From Halomonas smyrnensis AAD6 (GTDB lineage: Bacteria > Pseudomonadota > Gammaproteobacteria > Pseudomonadales > Halomonadaceae): a DNA stretch of 64,000 nt. The stretch lies in the NCBI RefSeq assembly GCF_000265245.1, contig NZ_AJKS02000008.1:82852-146851 (forward strand), read 5' to 3'. The stretch's first letter is position 1; each line of letters begins with the position of its first letter. Of this stretch, positions 8,570 through 16,268 are shown in pieces. The position numbers and the translations under genes are program-made. The notes beneath the pieces were generated by a model that worked only from the letters and a program-made list of their open reading frames with translations, made no database searches and was not told the origin of the DNA.

Positions 8570-10528
8570 CTAGTCCTTCTCGGCTGGGGGCGGGGGGAAG
8601 CGCACGTCAAACCCCCGGGCGTCGAGCTGGCGGATGTCGCTGGGGCGGCCCTGGTCATCGAGCTCCACCAGGCCGATGCCGGTGCCGTTCCACAGCCGCT
8701 CTCCGGCCTTGGCGCGGTCGGGGTCGCGGGGGCGGATGCGCATCGGCCGGCGCTGGGTGAACCAGTTGAGCGGCGAGCGCGGCGCGTAGAGCCAGCTGTT
8801 GGCGCGATCGAAGGCGTCGAGCAGGGTGTCGGGGAAGGCGTTCTTGAGCCCGCTGGAGGTGATCTGCCACAGCCGCGGGCCGCCGCGCCGGTGGCGGATG
8901 CGGATGTCGTAGGCGAAGGAGTAGTGCACGTCGCCGGAGAGGATGACGTAGTGCCCCGGGGTACGCGAGTGGCGGAAGATGTTGAGCATCACGCTGGCCG
9001 CGCCGCGGTGGGCCATCCAGTTCTCGGCGTCCACCAGCAGCGGCTTGCCGGCCAGGGTGAACAGCTTCTGGATGCCTTCGATCAGCTTGACGCCGAACAT
9101 CGGCGCCGGCGAGACGATGATCGCCGAGGGCGCGTCGAGCAGCTGCTGCTGGAAGTCCGACAGCGCTTCCCAGTCCATCAGCCCCGAGGGCCGGCGCGGG
9201 CTGCGCTCGCTGCGCCAGCGGCGGGTGCGGGTGTCGAGCACCACCAGCCGGGGCGTGCCCGGGACCTGGAACTCCCAGCCCTCGAAGCGCTGCAGGTGGT
9301 GCAGGCAGGCATCGTGGGCCTCGGCGGGCAGCCAGCCGTCGCTAGCCTTGGCGGCATCGAGCAGCGCGGCGGCCTCGTCCATCGGTGCGGCCAGCCGCTC
9401 CGGGTCGTTGCCCCAGCCCTGGCACAGCAGGTAGCCCAGCAGGGCGTTGCCGAGGATGCGCCGCGAGAACGGATGGCCGTAGGCGCAGGCCTCCCAGTCG
9501 GCGGTCAGGTTCCAGTCGTCGGTGACATCGTGGTCGTCGAAGATCATCAGCGACGGCACGTGGGCCAGCAGCCGGGCGGCCGCCGGCAGGCCCTCGACGA
9601 AGCGCTCGAGGATGGCGGCCTCGTCGTCGAAGGCTGCGCCGTCGTCTGCGGAGATCGCCGGCTTGCGGATCGTCACCAGCCGCCAGGGCACCGGCGACCA
9701 CACCAGCAGGTACATGGCCATGACCTCGGCGAAGGTCATCAGGTGGTTACGGGCGTGGGCCGAGGTGAACACCGGCTTGCGGGCGCCGGCGAAGACGCGC
9801 TCGCGCAGGTTGGCGCTGCTCTCCACGTCGGGCAGCAGCTCCTCGCGGCGATAGTAGGTCGCGTCGGCGGCGTAGAGGCCCTGGCTGTCGGCCACGGTGG
9901 CGCCCTCGAGCGGCTCGTCGAACAGGCCCAGGCGCTGGATCAGGCCGTGGATGGCCACCAGGGTGGGGCCGGCCACGTCGTCGGCGTAGACCTGATCGCC
10001 GGTCATCAACAGCCAGGCCGGCCAGGCCTCGGCGTCGTCGCGGCGCTCGGCGAGCCAGCCGTCGGCGCGCACCAGGGCGTCGGGGCCGTCGTGGTGGGGG
10101 CGGCGGCAGGAGCCGTGCAGCAGCCGGCGGTGGTCCTCGGCCAGCACGAAGCGCGGGCGGCGGGCGCCCTCGTGCAGCAGGTGCGGGGCCCAGTCGGCGA
10201 TGCCGGTCTCGTTGCCGTCTTCGCCCGCCAGGCGCAGGTCGTAGTCGATGACCACGCCGACGGGCAGAGGCGTCTCCAGCGCCACGTCGATCAGGTGCAG
10301 CACCGCGTGGCGGCCCAGCGGCAGCCGGCGCACCCGGCGCTCGTTCAGCGCCAGCCGACGCGGACCGTGGCCCTCCGGGTGCAGCAGCAGTCTGCCGGAC
10401 AGCGGCCGGGAACCCACCAGCCAGATCCGCACGCGGTCTGGCGCGAGGCGGCGCAGGATCGGCCCGGCGAGTACGTCCGGCAGTTCGGCGGCGGCGGGAT
10501 CGGGACGGGCGGTATCGGCTGACGTCAT
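8570..10528 (-). CDS. PhoD-like alkaline phosphatase/phosphodiesterase family protein
   Basis: A 652-residue protein with metallophosphoesterase motifs of the PhoD-like superfamily: LLHGSCRRP, MTGDQVYADDVAGP (metal-binding Asp), FDDHDVTDDWNLT (the Asp-Asp-His metal site) and LSGDVHYSFAYD near the C-terminus. The catalytic core follows a ~140-residue beta-rich N-terminal domain. No signal or Tat peptide is visible at the chosen start, so it may act in the cytoplasm, unlike classical PhoD. An 81-codon upstream extension lacks homology and was dropped. The substrate is uncertain. Confidence 0.82.
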   Translation of the reverse strand: MTSADTARPDPAAAELPDVLAGPILRRLAPDRVRIWLVGSRPLSGRLLLHPEGHGPRRLALNERRVRRLPLGRHAVLHLIDVALETPLPVGVVIDYDLRLAGEDGNETGIADWAPHLLHEGARRPRFVLAEDHRRLLHGSCRRPHHDGPDALVRADGWLAERRDDAEAWPAWLLMTGDQVYADDVAGPTLVAIHGLIQRLGLFDEPLEGATVADSQGLYAADATYYRREELLPDVESSANLRERVFAGARKPVFTSAHARNHLMTFAEVMAMYLLVWSPVPWRLVTIRKPAISADDGAAFDDEAAILERFVEGLPAAARLLAHVPSLMIFDDHDVTDDWNLTADWEACAYGHPFSRRILGNALLGYLLCQGWGNDPERLAAPMDEAAALLDAAKASDGWLPAEAHDACLHHLQRFEGWEFQVPGTPRLVVLDTRTRRWRSERSPRRPSGLMDWEALSDFQQQLLDAPSAIIVSPAPMFGVKLIEGIQKLFTLAGKPLLVDAENWMAHRGAASVMLNIFRHSRTPGHYVILSGDVHYSFAYDIRIRHRRGGPRLWQITSSGLKNAFPDTLLDAFDRANSWLYAPRSPLNWFTQRRPMRIRPRDPDRAKAGERLWNGTGIGLVELDDQGRPSDIRQLDARGFDVRFPPPPAEKD

Positions 10529-10665
10529 TGTCGAGGCGCTCCCTGAAGGTGCTGATGAGGTCGGGAGGCGTGAGTGAGCGACACGCCAGGCCCTGCTCGA
10601 GTCAGCCCATGGTAGCCGACAAGGCGTCGCGGGCGGGAGTCGTCGCGCAGCGACGGGGCCCGGCC

Positions 10666-11193
10666 CTACCAGTGACGGGGATAGCGGCGGTGGCGGGCCA
10701 GGTTGTTGACCAGGATGGCGACCAGCAGCATCAGCGTGCAGCCGAGCCCGATCGGCACCAGCGGGAACCACCAGCCCAGGGCGTGGACCTCAGGGCCGCC
10801 GATCACCGCGATCAGCGCCGAGGCCGCGCCGGGTGGGTGCACGGTCTCGGTCAGCTGCATGGCCAGCACCGACAGCGAGACCGCCAGCGCCACGGCCATC
10901 GCCGTGGCGCCCAGCCACTGGAAGCAGGCCACGCCGATCAGCGCCGACAGGATGCTGCCCAGCACCACGTTGCGGGGCTGGGCGAAGGGGCTCGCCGGGG
11001 CGGCATAGATCAGCACCGAGGTGGCGCCGAAGGAGCCGACCACCAGCAGGTGCAGGGCCAGCCACTGCTCGCTGAGCCAGGCCACCGCACTCATGCCGGC
11101 GAAGGCGCCGAGCCATGACCAGCAGGCGTCGCGCCAGTCGACGTCGCCGCGGCGATAGCGGGCGCCGCGCATCTTGCGGAAGTAGGTCTTCAT
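10666..11193 (-). CDS. HPP-family membrane protein
   Basis: 175 residues with about four to five transmembrane helices and the family signature TETVHPPGAASALIAV, from which the HPP name derives, followed by a terminal segment rich in leucine. HPP proteins are integral membrane proteins; some relatives have been linked to nitrite transport in chloroplasts and cyanobacteria, but no function is assigned here. The start MKTYFRKMRG is preferred over one five codons upstream, which falls on a perfect palindrome. It is divergent from the CDF exporter, sharing a 140-bp promoter region. Confidence 0.85.
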   Translation of the reverse strand: MKTYFRKMRGARYRRGDVDWRDACWSWLGAFAGMSAVAWLSEQWLALHLLVVGSFGATSVLIYAAPASPFAQPRNVVLGSILSALIGVACFQWLGATAMAVALAVSLSVLAMQLTETVHPPGAASALIAVIGGPEVHALGWWFPLVPIGLGCTLMLLVAILVNNLARHRRYPRHW

Positions 11194-11200
11194 CGTCGGA

Positions 11201-11210
11201 TTGTGCACAA
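11201..11210. promoter_or_regulatory. Perfect palindrome TTGTGCACAA in the HPP/CDF divergent gap
   Basis: Identical to the decamer at 5544-5553. It lies seven bases upstream of the HPP start codon and about 120 bases upstream of the CDF start. An imperfect pair GGTGC/GCACC follows within 30 bp. It is a candidate operator; no cognate regulator is encoded next to it. Confidence 0.35.
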
Positions 11211-11332
11211 AAAAGGTGCGATATGGTGTCAGGATGCACCATGAAGGTAAAGATATGCCCGCCTGTCGGGCCGGGTTATGCTGGGACGTCGCCTACAGGG
11301 ACGCTCAGGAAATCTCGGGACAAGGAGGCCGG

Positions 11333-12277
11333 ATGGCACACGATCACGACCATGCTCACTCCCACGGGCATGGCCATCATCACGCCGGCGCCGACAGCCG
11401 GAAGCGCCTGGCCTGGGCGGTGGCACTGACCGGCGGCTTCATGATCGCCGAGGTGGCGGGCGGCATCCTGTCCGGTTCGCTGGCGCTGCTGGCCGATGCC
11501 GGCCATATGCTCACCGATACCGCGGCGCTGGCCCTGGCCTGGTTCGCCGCCCGGCTCAGCCAGCGTCCGGCGGATCACCGCCGCACCTACGGCTACGACC
11601 GGGTGCAGATCCTGGCCGCCTTCGTCAACGGCCTGACGCTGATCGCCATCGTGGTCTGGATCGCCATTGAGGCGCTGCGGCGTTTCCTGTCGCCGGTCGA
11701 GGTGGCCGGCACGCCGATGCTGGCCATCGCCGCCCTGGGCTTCCTGGTCAATCTGGCGGTGTTCGCCATCCTGCACCTGGGCGATCGCGACAACCTCAAT
11801 ATCCGCGGGGCGGCGCTGCACGTGCTGGGCGACCTGCTGGGCTCGGTGGCCGCCATCGTCGCCGCGCTGGTGATCCTGACCACCGGCTGGACGCCGATCG
11901 ACCCGCTGCTGTCGCTGCTGGTGGCGGCACTGATTCTGCGCAGCGCCTGGCGGCTGACCCGCGAGTCCGGGCATATCCTGCTCGAGGGCGCGCCGGCGTC
12001 GCTGGACGTGGCGCGCATCGAGCGGGAGCTCCCCGAGCGGCTGGACGGCGTGTACGACGTGCACCACGTTCACGCCTGGTCGATGACGCCGGGGCGTCAT
12101 CTGCTGTCGCTGCACGCCGCCGTGGAGGAGGGCGCCGACCGCGAGGCGACCCTGGTGGCGATCAAGGCGGTGCTGCTCGAGCGCTTCGACGTGGCTCACG
12201 CCACCATCCAGCTGGAGTCTCGCGATCGCTGCGCCGACGACGTGGAAGCGCCGGGGTCCGGCGATCATCGCCACTGA
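11333..12277 (+). CDS. Cation diffusion facilitator (zinc/cobalt efflux, CzcD/ZitB-like)
   Basis: A 314-residue CDF antiporter expected to export Zn2+ (possibly Co2+ or Cd2+) across the inner membrane. It has a histidine-rich N-terminus (HDHDHAHSHGHGHHH), six transmembrane helices with the metal-site motifs LLADAGHMLTDTAAL in helix 2 and LHVLGDLLGSVAA in helix 5, and a cytosolic C-terminal domain containing DVHHVHAWSM. Both Asp/His pairs of the transport site are present. A strong AAGGAGG lies five bases upstream of the ATG; a start 44 codons earlier is not supported. It neighbours the manganese exporter mntP, convergently. Confidence 0.9.
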   Translation: MAHDHDHAHSHGHGHHHAGADSRKRLAWAVALTGGFMIAEVAGGILSGSLALLADAGHMLTDTAALALAWFAARLSQRPADHRRTYGYDRVQILAAFVNGLTLIAIVVWIAIEALRRFLSPVEVAGTPMLAIAALGFLVNLAVFAILHLGDRDNLNIRGAALHVLGDLLGSVAAIVAALVILTTGWTPIDPLLSLLVAALILRSAWRLTRESGHILLEGAPASLDVARIERELPERLDGVYDVHHVHAWSMTPGRHLLSLHAAVEEGADREATLVAIKAVLLERFDVAHATIQLESRDRCADDVEAPGSGDHRH

Positions 12278-12312
12278 GGCCGGCGGTTCACGACGGGCTC
12301 CCCCAGCCCCTT

Positions 12313-12354
12313 GCCACAGGCCTCTAGCCACAGGCCTCTTGCCACAGGCCTCTT
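12313..12354. repeat. Three tandem 14-bp repeats at the 3' end of mntP
   Basis: Three consecutive copies of GCCACAGGCCTCT plus one variable base abut the mntP stop codon, the last copy touching it. The copies differ only at the final base. They lie between the convergent CDF and mntP genes where no clear terminator was found. Confidence 0.8.
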
Positions 12355-12931
12355 ACCAGAGACCCAGGTGTTCGGTGAGGATGACGGTGCCGATGCCGAT
12401 CAGGATCACGCCGCCGAGCACCTCGGCGCGCTGGCCGATCAGCACGCCGAGGCGGCGGCCCAGCATCACGCCGAGCGTGGCCATCAGGGTGGTGGCGGCG
12501 CCGATCGCCAGGGCGGTCAGCAGGATGTTGACCTCCATGAAGGCCAGGCCGATGCCCACGGTGAGGGCGTCGATGCTGGTGACCACCGCGGTGGCGGCGA
12601 TCAGCCACCAGGCCTGACGCCCCGGCTTGGCGGCGGGGGCGTCCTCGTCGGGCTCCGGCGTCTCGAGGCCGGCGCGGATCATGCGCACGCCGAGGGCGAG
12701 CAGCAGGATGAAGACGATCCAGTGGTCCCAGCTGGCGATGTACTGGGAGGCGCCCAGGCCGAGGGCCCAGCCGATCAGCGGGGTCAGGCCCTCGACGACG
12801 CCGAAGATCAGGCCGGTGCGCAGGGCTTCGCGGAAACGCGGATGGTCGACGGCGGCACCCTTGCCGATCGCGGCGGCGAAGGCGTCGGTGGACATCGAGA
12901 AGGCCAGCAGGGTGGTGGACAGCAGGGTCAT
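12353..12931 (-). CDS. mntP: Manganese efflux pump MntP
   Basis: 192 residues, six predicted transmembrane helices in two homologous halves. Each half carries the acidic MntP motif: [17 protein letters not shown] in helix 1 and [15 protein letters not shown] in helix 4. A charged cytosolic loop ([15 protein letters not shown]) separates them. MntP exports excess Mn2+. Identification is reinforced by a yybP-ykoY manganese riboswitch just upstream on the same strand. A GTG three codons earlier is an alternative start. It stands alone, convergent with the CDF exporter. Confidence 0.95.
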   Translation of the reverse strand: MTLLSTTLLAFSMSTDAFAAAIGKGAAVDHPRFREALRTGLIFGVVEGLTPLIGWALGLGASQYIASWDHWIVFILLLALGVRMIRAGLETPEPDEDAPAAKPGRQAWWLIAATAVVTSIDALTVGIGLAFMEVNILLTALAIGAATTLMATLGVMLGRRLGVLIGQRAEVLGGVILIGIGTVILTEHLGLW

Positions 12932-12997
12932 GGGAGTCACGTGGTCCGGCCGGGCGATTCACCACGACGATACGACACGCCCGGCCTTGGGCGTCGT

Positions 12998-13145
12998 ACC
13001 GTCGATGGTCTCGCCGACCGGGCGCGGTCGCGATACCTGAGCGTATCGAGCGACGCGCCGGCGCACCTGCCACGGCATCTGGCCGACTATGTTGACAGGC
13101 GCTCTCACGCATCGGGCGTGAGCCAGCTACTCCCCAGCGAGGGTC
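12998..13145 (-). promoter_or_regulatory. yybP-ykoY manganese riboswitch upstream of mntP
   Basis: Read on the minus strand, the leader contains GGGGAGTAGC (13126-13135), then GTCAACATA and, about 100 nt further on, GGCGAGACC. These are the conserved blocks of the yybP-ykoY family, which binds Mn2+ and switches on mntP-type exporters. Two stems join the blocks. A further hairpin (ACGCCC/GGGCGT, about 12978-12995) lies between the aptamer and the mntP start and is a likely expression platform. Confidence 0.85.
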
Positions 13146-13256
13146 GTCCGGTCAGTAAGGGGCGATGAGAGGTGCCCATGACCGGAATCGGCGTAGCCTA
13201 CCATCGCCGGAAGGCGGTTGCATCCGGGGCGTCGCTCGCGGGCGTCCGGGCGTCGC

Positions 13257-14897
13257 TCACACCAGCTTGCTCTCGCGCAGCCGCATCAGGCGCTCCGGCG
13301 GGGCCCAGCTGTCGGCGGTGACGCCGTCCCAGTAGTCGGCGAAGATCGCGTGGCGGGCCGCATCGCCCTGGATCAGGGCGTCGGGCGCGACGAAGTCGAA
13401 CAGCGTGGCCAGGGTTCTCACCTCGTGGCGCGAGACCCGGCGGATGATGTGCTCGGGGCCCAGCTCGCCGGGGTGGCGCAGCCCGGCGGCGCCGATCATC
13501 TCGGCCAGCGCCTCGCGGGTGCCGGCCTGGTAGCGCGCCACCCGTTCGGCCTTGAGCGGCACGTCGAGCCGGCTGCCGCGCAGCGCATTCTGGGTGGCCA
13601 CGCCGCTGGGGCAGCGGTCGTTATGGCAGCTGCGGGCCTGGATGCAGCCCAGCGAGAACATGAAGCCGCGCGCCGAGTTGCACCAGTCGGCGCCCAGCGC
13701 GATGGTGCGGGCGACGTCGAAGGCGCTGATCACCTTGCCGGCGGCGGCCACGCGGACCTTCTCGCGCAGCCCGGCGCCGACCAGGGCGTTGTGCACCAGC
13801 AGCAGGGCGTCGGTCAGCGGCATGCCCAGGCGGTTGGCGAACTCCAGGGGCGCGGCGCCGGTGCCGCCCTGGCCGCCGTCGACCACCACGAAGTCGGGGT
13901 GCTCGCCTTCCTCGCGCATGGCCTTGACCAGCGCGAACCACTCCCAGGGATGGCCGATGGCCAGCTTGATGCCCACCGGCTTGCCGCCGGAGAGCTCGCG
14001 CAGCCGGCAGATGAAGGCGATCAGCTCGCGGGGCGTGGAGAAGGCGCTGTGGGCGGGCGGCGAGACCACGCTCTCGCCCTCGGGCACGTCGCGGGTGGCG
14101 GCGATCTCGGCGGTGACCTTGGCCCCCGGCAGGATGCCGCCGTGGCCCGGCTTGGCGCCCTGGGAGAGCTTGATCTCGATCATCTTCACCGCGTCGTCGG
14201 TGGCGCGCTCGGCGAAGCGGTCGGCGTCGAAGCCACCGTTGGCGTCGCGACAGCCGAAGTAGCCGGAGCCGATCTCCCACACCAGGTCGCCGCCGCGGCG
14301 ATGGTAGGGCGAGATGCCGCCCTCGCCGGTGTCGTGGTAGAAGCCGCCGCGCCGGGCGCCGTCGTTCAGCGCGCTGATGGCGTTGGGCGACAGCGCGCCG
14401 AAGCTCATCGCCGAGACGTTGAGCACGCTGACGTCATAGGGCCGGGCTCGCCCGGCGCCGACGGTCACGCGGAAATCGTCGTCGTCGATGGTCGCCGGGG
14501 CCAGCGAGGGGTTCATCCACTCGTAGCCGGGGGCCTGCATGTCCTCGAGGGAGCCGAAGGGCTGCTTGTCGATGGTGCCCTTGGCGCGCCGGTAGACCAG
14601 GCTGCGCTGCTCTCGGGAGAAGGGCACCTGCTCGGTGTCGCGCTGGATGAAGTACTGGCGGATCTCGGGGCCGAAGGATTCCAGCAGGTAGCGCAGGTGG
14701 GCCGTCACCGGATAGTTGCGGCTGACGGTGTGGCGGCGCTGGACGATGTCGTGGGTACCCATCGCGGCCAGCGCGGCCAGGGCCAGGGCGCCGAGCGCCC
14801 AGCCCCAGGCCGGGGCCAGCACCAGGCCGGTCAGGCAGGCGAGAAGGCCGGCCAGGATCAGCCCGTAGACGAGAAAACGGCGGGGCGGTCGGGACAT
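13257..14897 (-). CDS. FMN-binding glutamate synthase family protein (membrane-anchored)
   Basis: 546 residues. Two N-terminal hydrophobic segments (VYGLILAGLLACLTGLVLA and an alanine-rich one) precede a (beta/alpha)8 domain of the GltS type. Motifs include NVSAMSFGALSPNAI, HDTGEGGISPYHR, KLSQGAKPGHGGILPG, VVDGGQGGTGAAP (FMN phosphate site), and the cysteine cluster SLGCIQARSCHNDRCPSGVATQ for an iron-sulfur centre. It lacks the amidotransferase and NADPH domains of true glutamate synthase, so its reaction is unknown; archaeal-type and stand-alone GltS-like enzymes are relatives. GGAG precedes the ATG chosen; 20 upstream codons were excluded. Confidence 0.85.
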   Translation of the reverse strand: MSRPPRRFLVYGLILAGLLACLTGLVLAPAWGWALGALALAALAAMGTHDIVQRRHTVSRNYPVTAHLRYLLESFGPEIRQYFIQRDTEQVPFSREQRSLVYRRAKGTIDKQPFGSLEDMQAPGYEWMNPSLAPATIDDDDFRVTVGAGRARPYDVSVLNVSAMSFGALSPNAISALNDGARRGGFYHDTGEGGISPYHRRGGDLVWEIGSGYFGCRDANGGFDADRFAERATDDAVKMIEIKLSQGAKPGHGGILPGAKVTAEIAATRDVPEGESVVSPPAHSAFSTPRELIAFICRLRELSGGKPVGIKLAIGHPWEWFALVKAMREEGEHPDFVVVDGGQGGTGAAPLEFANRLGMPLTDALLLVHNALVGAGLREKVRVAAAGKVISAFDVARTIALGADWCNSARGFMFSLGCIQARSCHNDRCPSGVATQNALRGSRLDVPLKAERVARYQAGTREALAEMIGAAGLRHPGELGPEHIIRRVSRHEVRTLATLFDFVAPDALIQGDAARHAIFADYWDGVTADSWAPPERLMRLRESKLV

Positions 14898-15068
14898 CTT
14901 CGCACTCCATTGCGATGGGGAAAGGCCTATTGCAAGCCGCGGCCGGGCGACTGTCAATCGCCGGGGCGTCGCGGGAAATCCCTTAAGGTTCTCTTAATCT
15001 GCGCGGGCGCAGTGTGGGGACATCCGGCGTGAACAGCCGGTTGTGACCGAACAAGGAGTCAAACCCTC

Positions 15069-15668
15069 ATGCCTACCCTGACCGCTTCCCCCGACCGTCT
15101 CGACGTGCTGCCGGCCCATACCCCGATCACCACGCCGATGCCGCCGCGTCTCTCGCCGGACAGCCCGGCGCTGACGGTGCTCACCGACTTTCAGCATGTG
15201 CTGCCGCTCACCGTGCCCGCCGACACCTCCGTCGTCGATGCCCGCAAGGTGATGGAACACGCCGGCGTGCGCCTGCTGCTGGTGGTCGACAACGACGGCG
15301 ACTGCGTGGGCGTGCTCAACGCCCGCGACGTGATCGGCGGCCGCCTGATCACCCAGGCCATGCAGCGTCGCGGCATCGACCGCGAGGACGTGACCGCGCG
15401 CATGGTGCAGACCCCCTGCGCCGAGCTGCACGCGCTGTCGATGGAGCGACTGGCGGCCCTGTCCATCGGCCAGCTGGTGCGCGAGCTGGAGGCCTACGGC
15501 GATCAGCACCTGCTGGTGACCGAGACCGACCGCCTGGGCCAGCAGCGCATCCGCGGCGTGATCTCGGCCGCCGACATCGGCCGCGCGCTGGGCACCGACG
15601 TGGCCACGCTGCCGGAGGCGCGCAGCTTCTCCGATATCTGCCGCGTGGTGCTGGGCCACGAGCTCTGA
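15069..15668 (+). CDS. CBS-domain protein
   Basis: 199 residues with a CBS pair. The first motif region, VDARKVMEHAGVRLLLVVDN, is followed by GVLNARDVIGGRL. The second half has AYGDQHLLVTETD then IRGVISAADIGRAL. CBS pairs bind adenosyl ligands and regulate partner proteins; here there is no attached catalytic domain, so it is probably a stand-alone sensor. The N-terminal ~35 residues are low-complexity and proline-rich. AAGGAG lies upstream of the ATG. No operon partner. Confidence 0.8.
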   Translation: MPTLTASPDRLDVLPAHTPITTPMPPRLSPDSPALTVLTDFQHVLPLTVPADTSVVDARKVMEHAGVRLLLVVDNDGDCVGVLNARDVIGGRLITQAMQRRGIDREDVTARMVQTPCAELHALSMERLAALSIGQLVRELEAYGDQHLLVTETDRLGQQRIRGVISAADIGRALGTDVATLPEARSFSDICRVVLGHEL

Positions 15669-15916
15669 GTCCTCGATCCGCCCCTCGCCCGGGTACCGTG
15701 ACCGACGCCAGTGCCCCGGAAACGGCCAAGCCCGGCGCGCCCTGCCAGGGCGACGAGGCGCCGTTGCGGCTGGCTGCGTGAGAAATCGCTGTAACGGGGC
15801 CGTCATGACTGCGGTATAGTGTCAGGCCTGCGCTCATCGGGGCGCGGGCCGCGTGCCGTGAAGCGGCAAGACGCCCTCATCGCGCGGATTCAACAGGCAA
15901 TGCGAGGCATGTGACA

Positions 15917-16123
15917 ATGGCGACCGGTACCGTCAAGTGGTTCAACGACACCAAGGGTTTTGGCTTCATTTCTCCGGACGACGGCGGTGACGACCTGTTC
16001 GCCCACTTCTCCGAGATCCAGGCCGAGGGCTTCAAGTCCCTGCAGGAAGGCCAGAAGGTGTCCTTCGAGGTCACTCAGGGCAAGAAGGGGCTGCAGGCAT
16101 CCAACATCAAGGCCATCGGCTGA
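15917..16123 (+). CDS. Cold-shock protein, CspA family
   Basis: A 68-residue single cold-shock domain with both RNA-binding motifs intact: [15 protein letters not shown] (RNP1-like) and [10 protein letters not shown] (RNP2-like). CspA-type proteins bind single-stranded RNA as chaperones, in cold or stationary phase. The ATG gives the canonical MATGTVKWF start; an upstream in-frame GTG is two codons away. The gene has a ~240-bp upstream region with a TATAGT -10-like hexamer at 15815-15820, implying a leader of roughly 90 nt, typical of cold-shock genes. It is closed by a strong terminator. Confidence 0.95.
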   Translation: MATGTVKWFNDTKGFGFISPDDGGDDLFAHFSEIQAEGFKSLQEGQKVSFEVTQGKKGLQASNIKAIG

Positions 16124-16136
16124 GACGTGGTGTAAC

Positions 16137-16180
16137 GGCTGGCCCCGCCGCAACGGTGGGGTCAGCCATAATTCCTTTTT
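16137..16180 (+). terminator. Intrinsic terminator of the cold-shock gene
   Basis: A 14-bp stem starting GGCTGGCCCCGCCG, with a CAA loop and two G-U/mismatch positions, is followed by ATAATTCCTTTTT. A textbook rho-independent terminator just after the stop codon. Confidence 0.9.
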
Positions 16181-16193
16181 CATATAAATGAAT

Positions 16194-16215
16194 TTCTAAA
16201 AATAACTTTTTAGAA
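16194..16215. promoter_or_regulatory. AT-rich perfect inverted repeat upstream of the SLC13 permease
   Basis: TTCTAAAAA and TTTTTAGAA are exact complements around a TAAC loop, within a ~50-bp AT-rich island in otherwise ~70% GC DNA. It ends about 50 bases before the permease start. An operator or promoter element is likelier than a terminator, since the preceding gene already has one. Confidence 0.4.
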
Positions 16216-16268
16216 TATGTGGCGGCCGGCACAATGGGATGGTTCGTACTCTCCCTGGAATGCCCACC

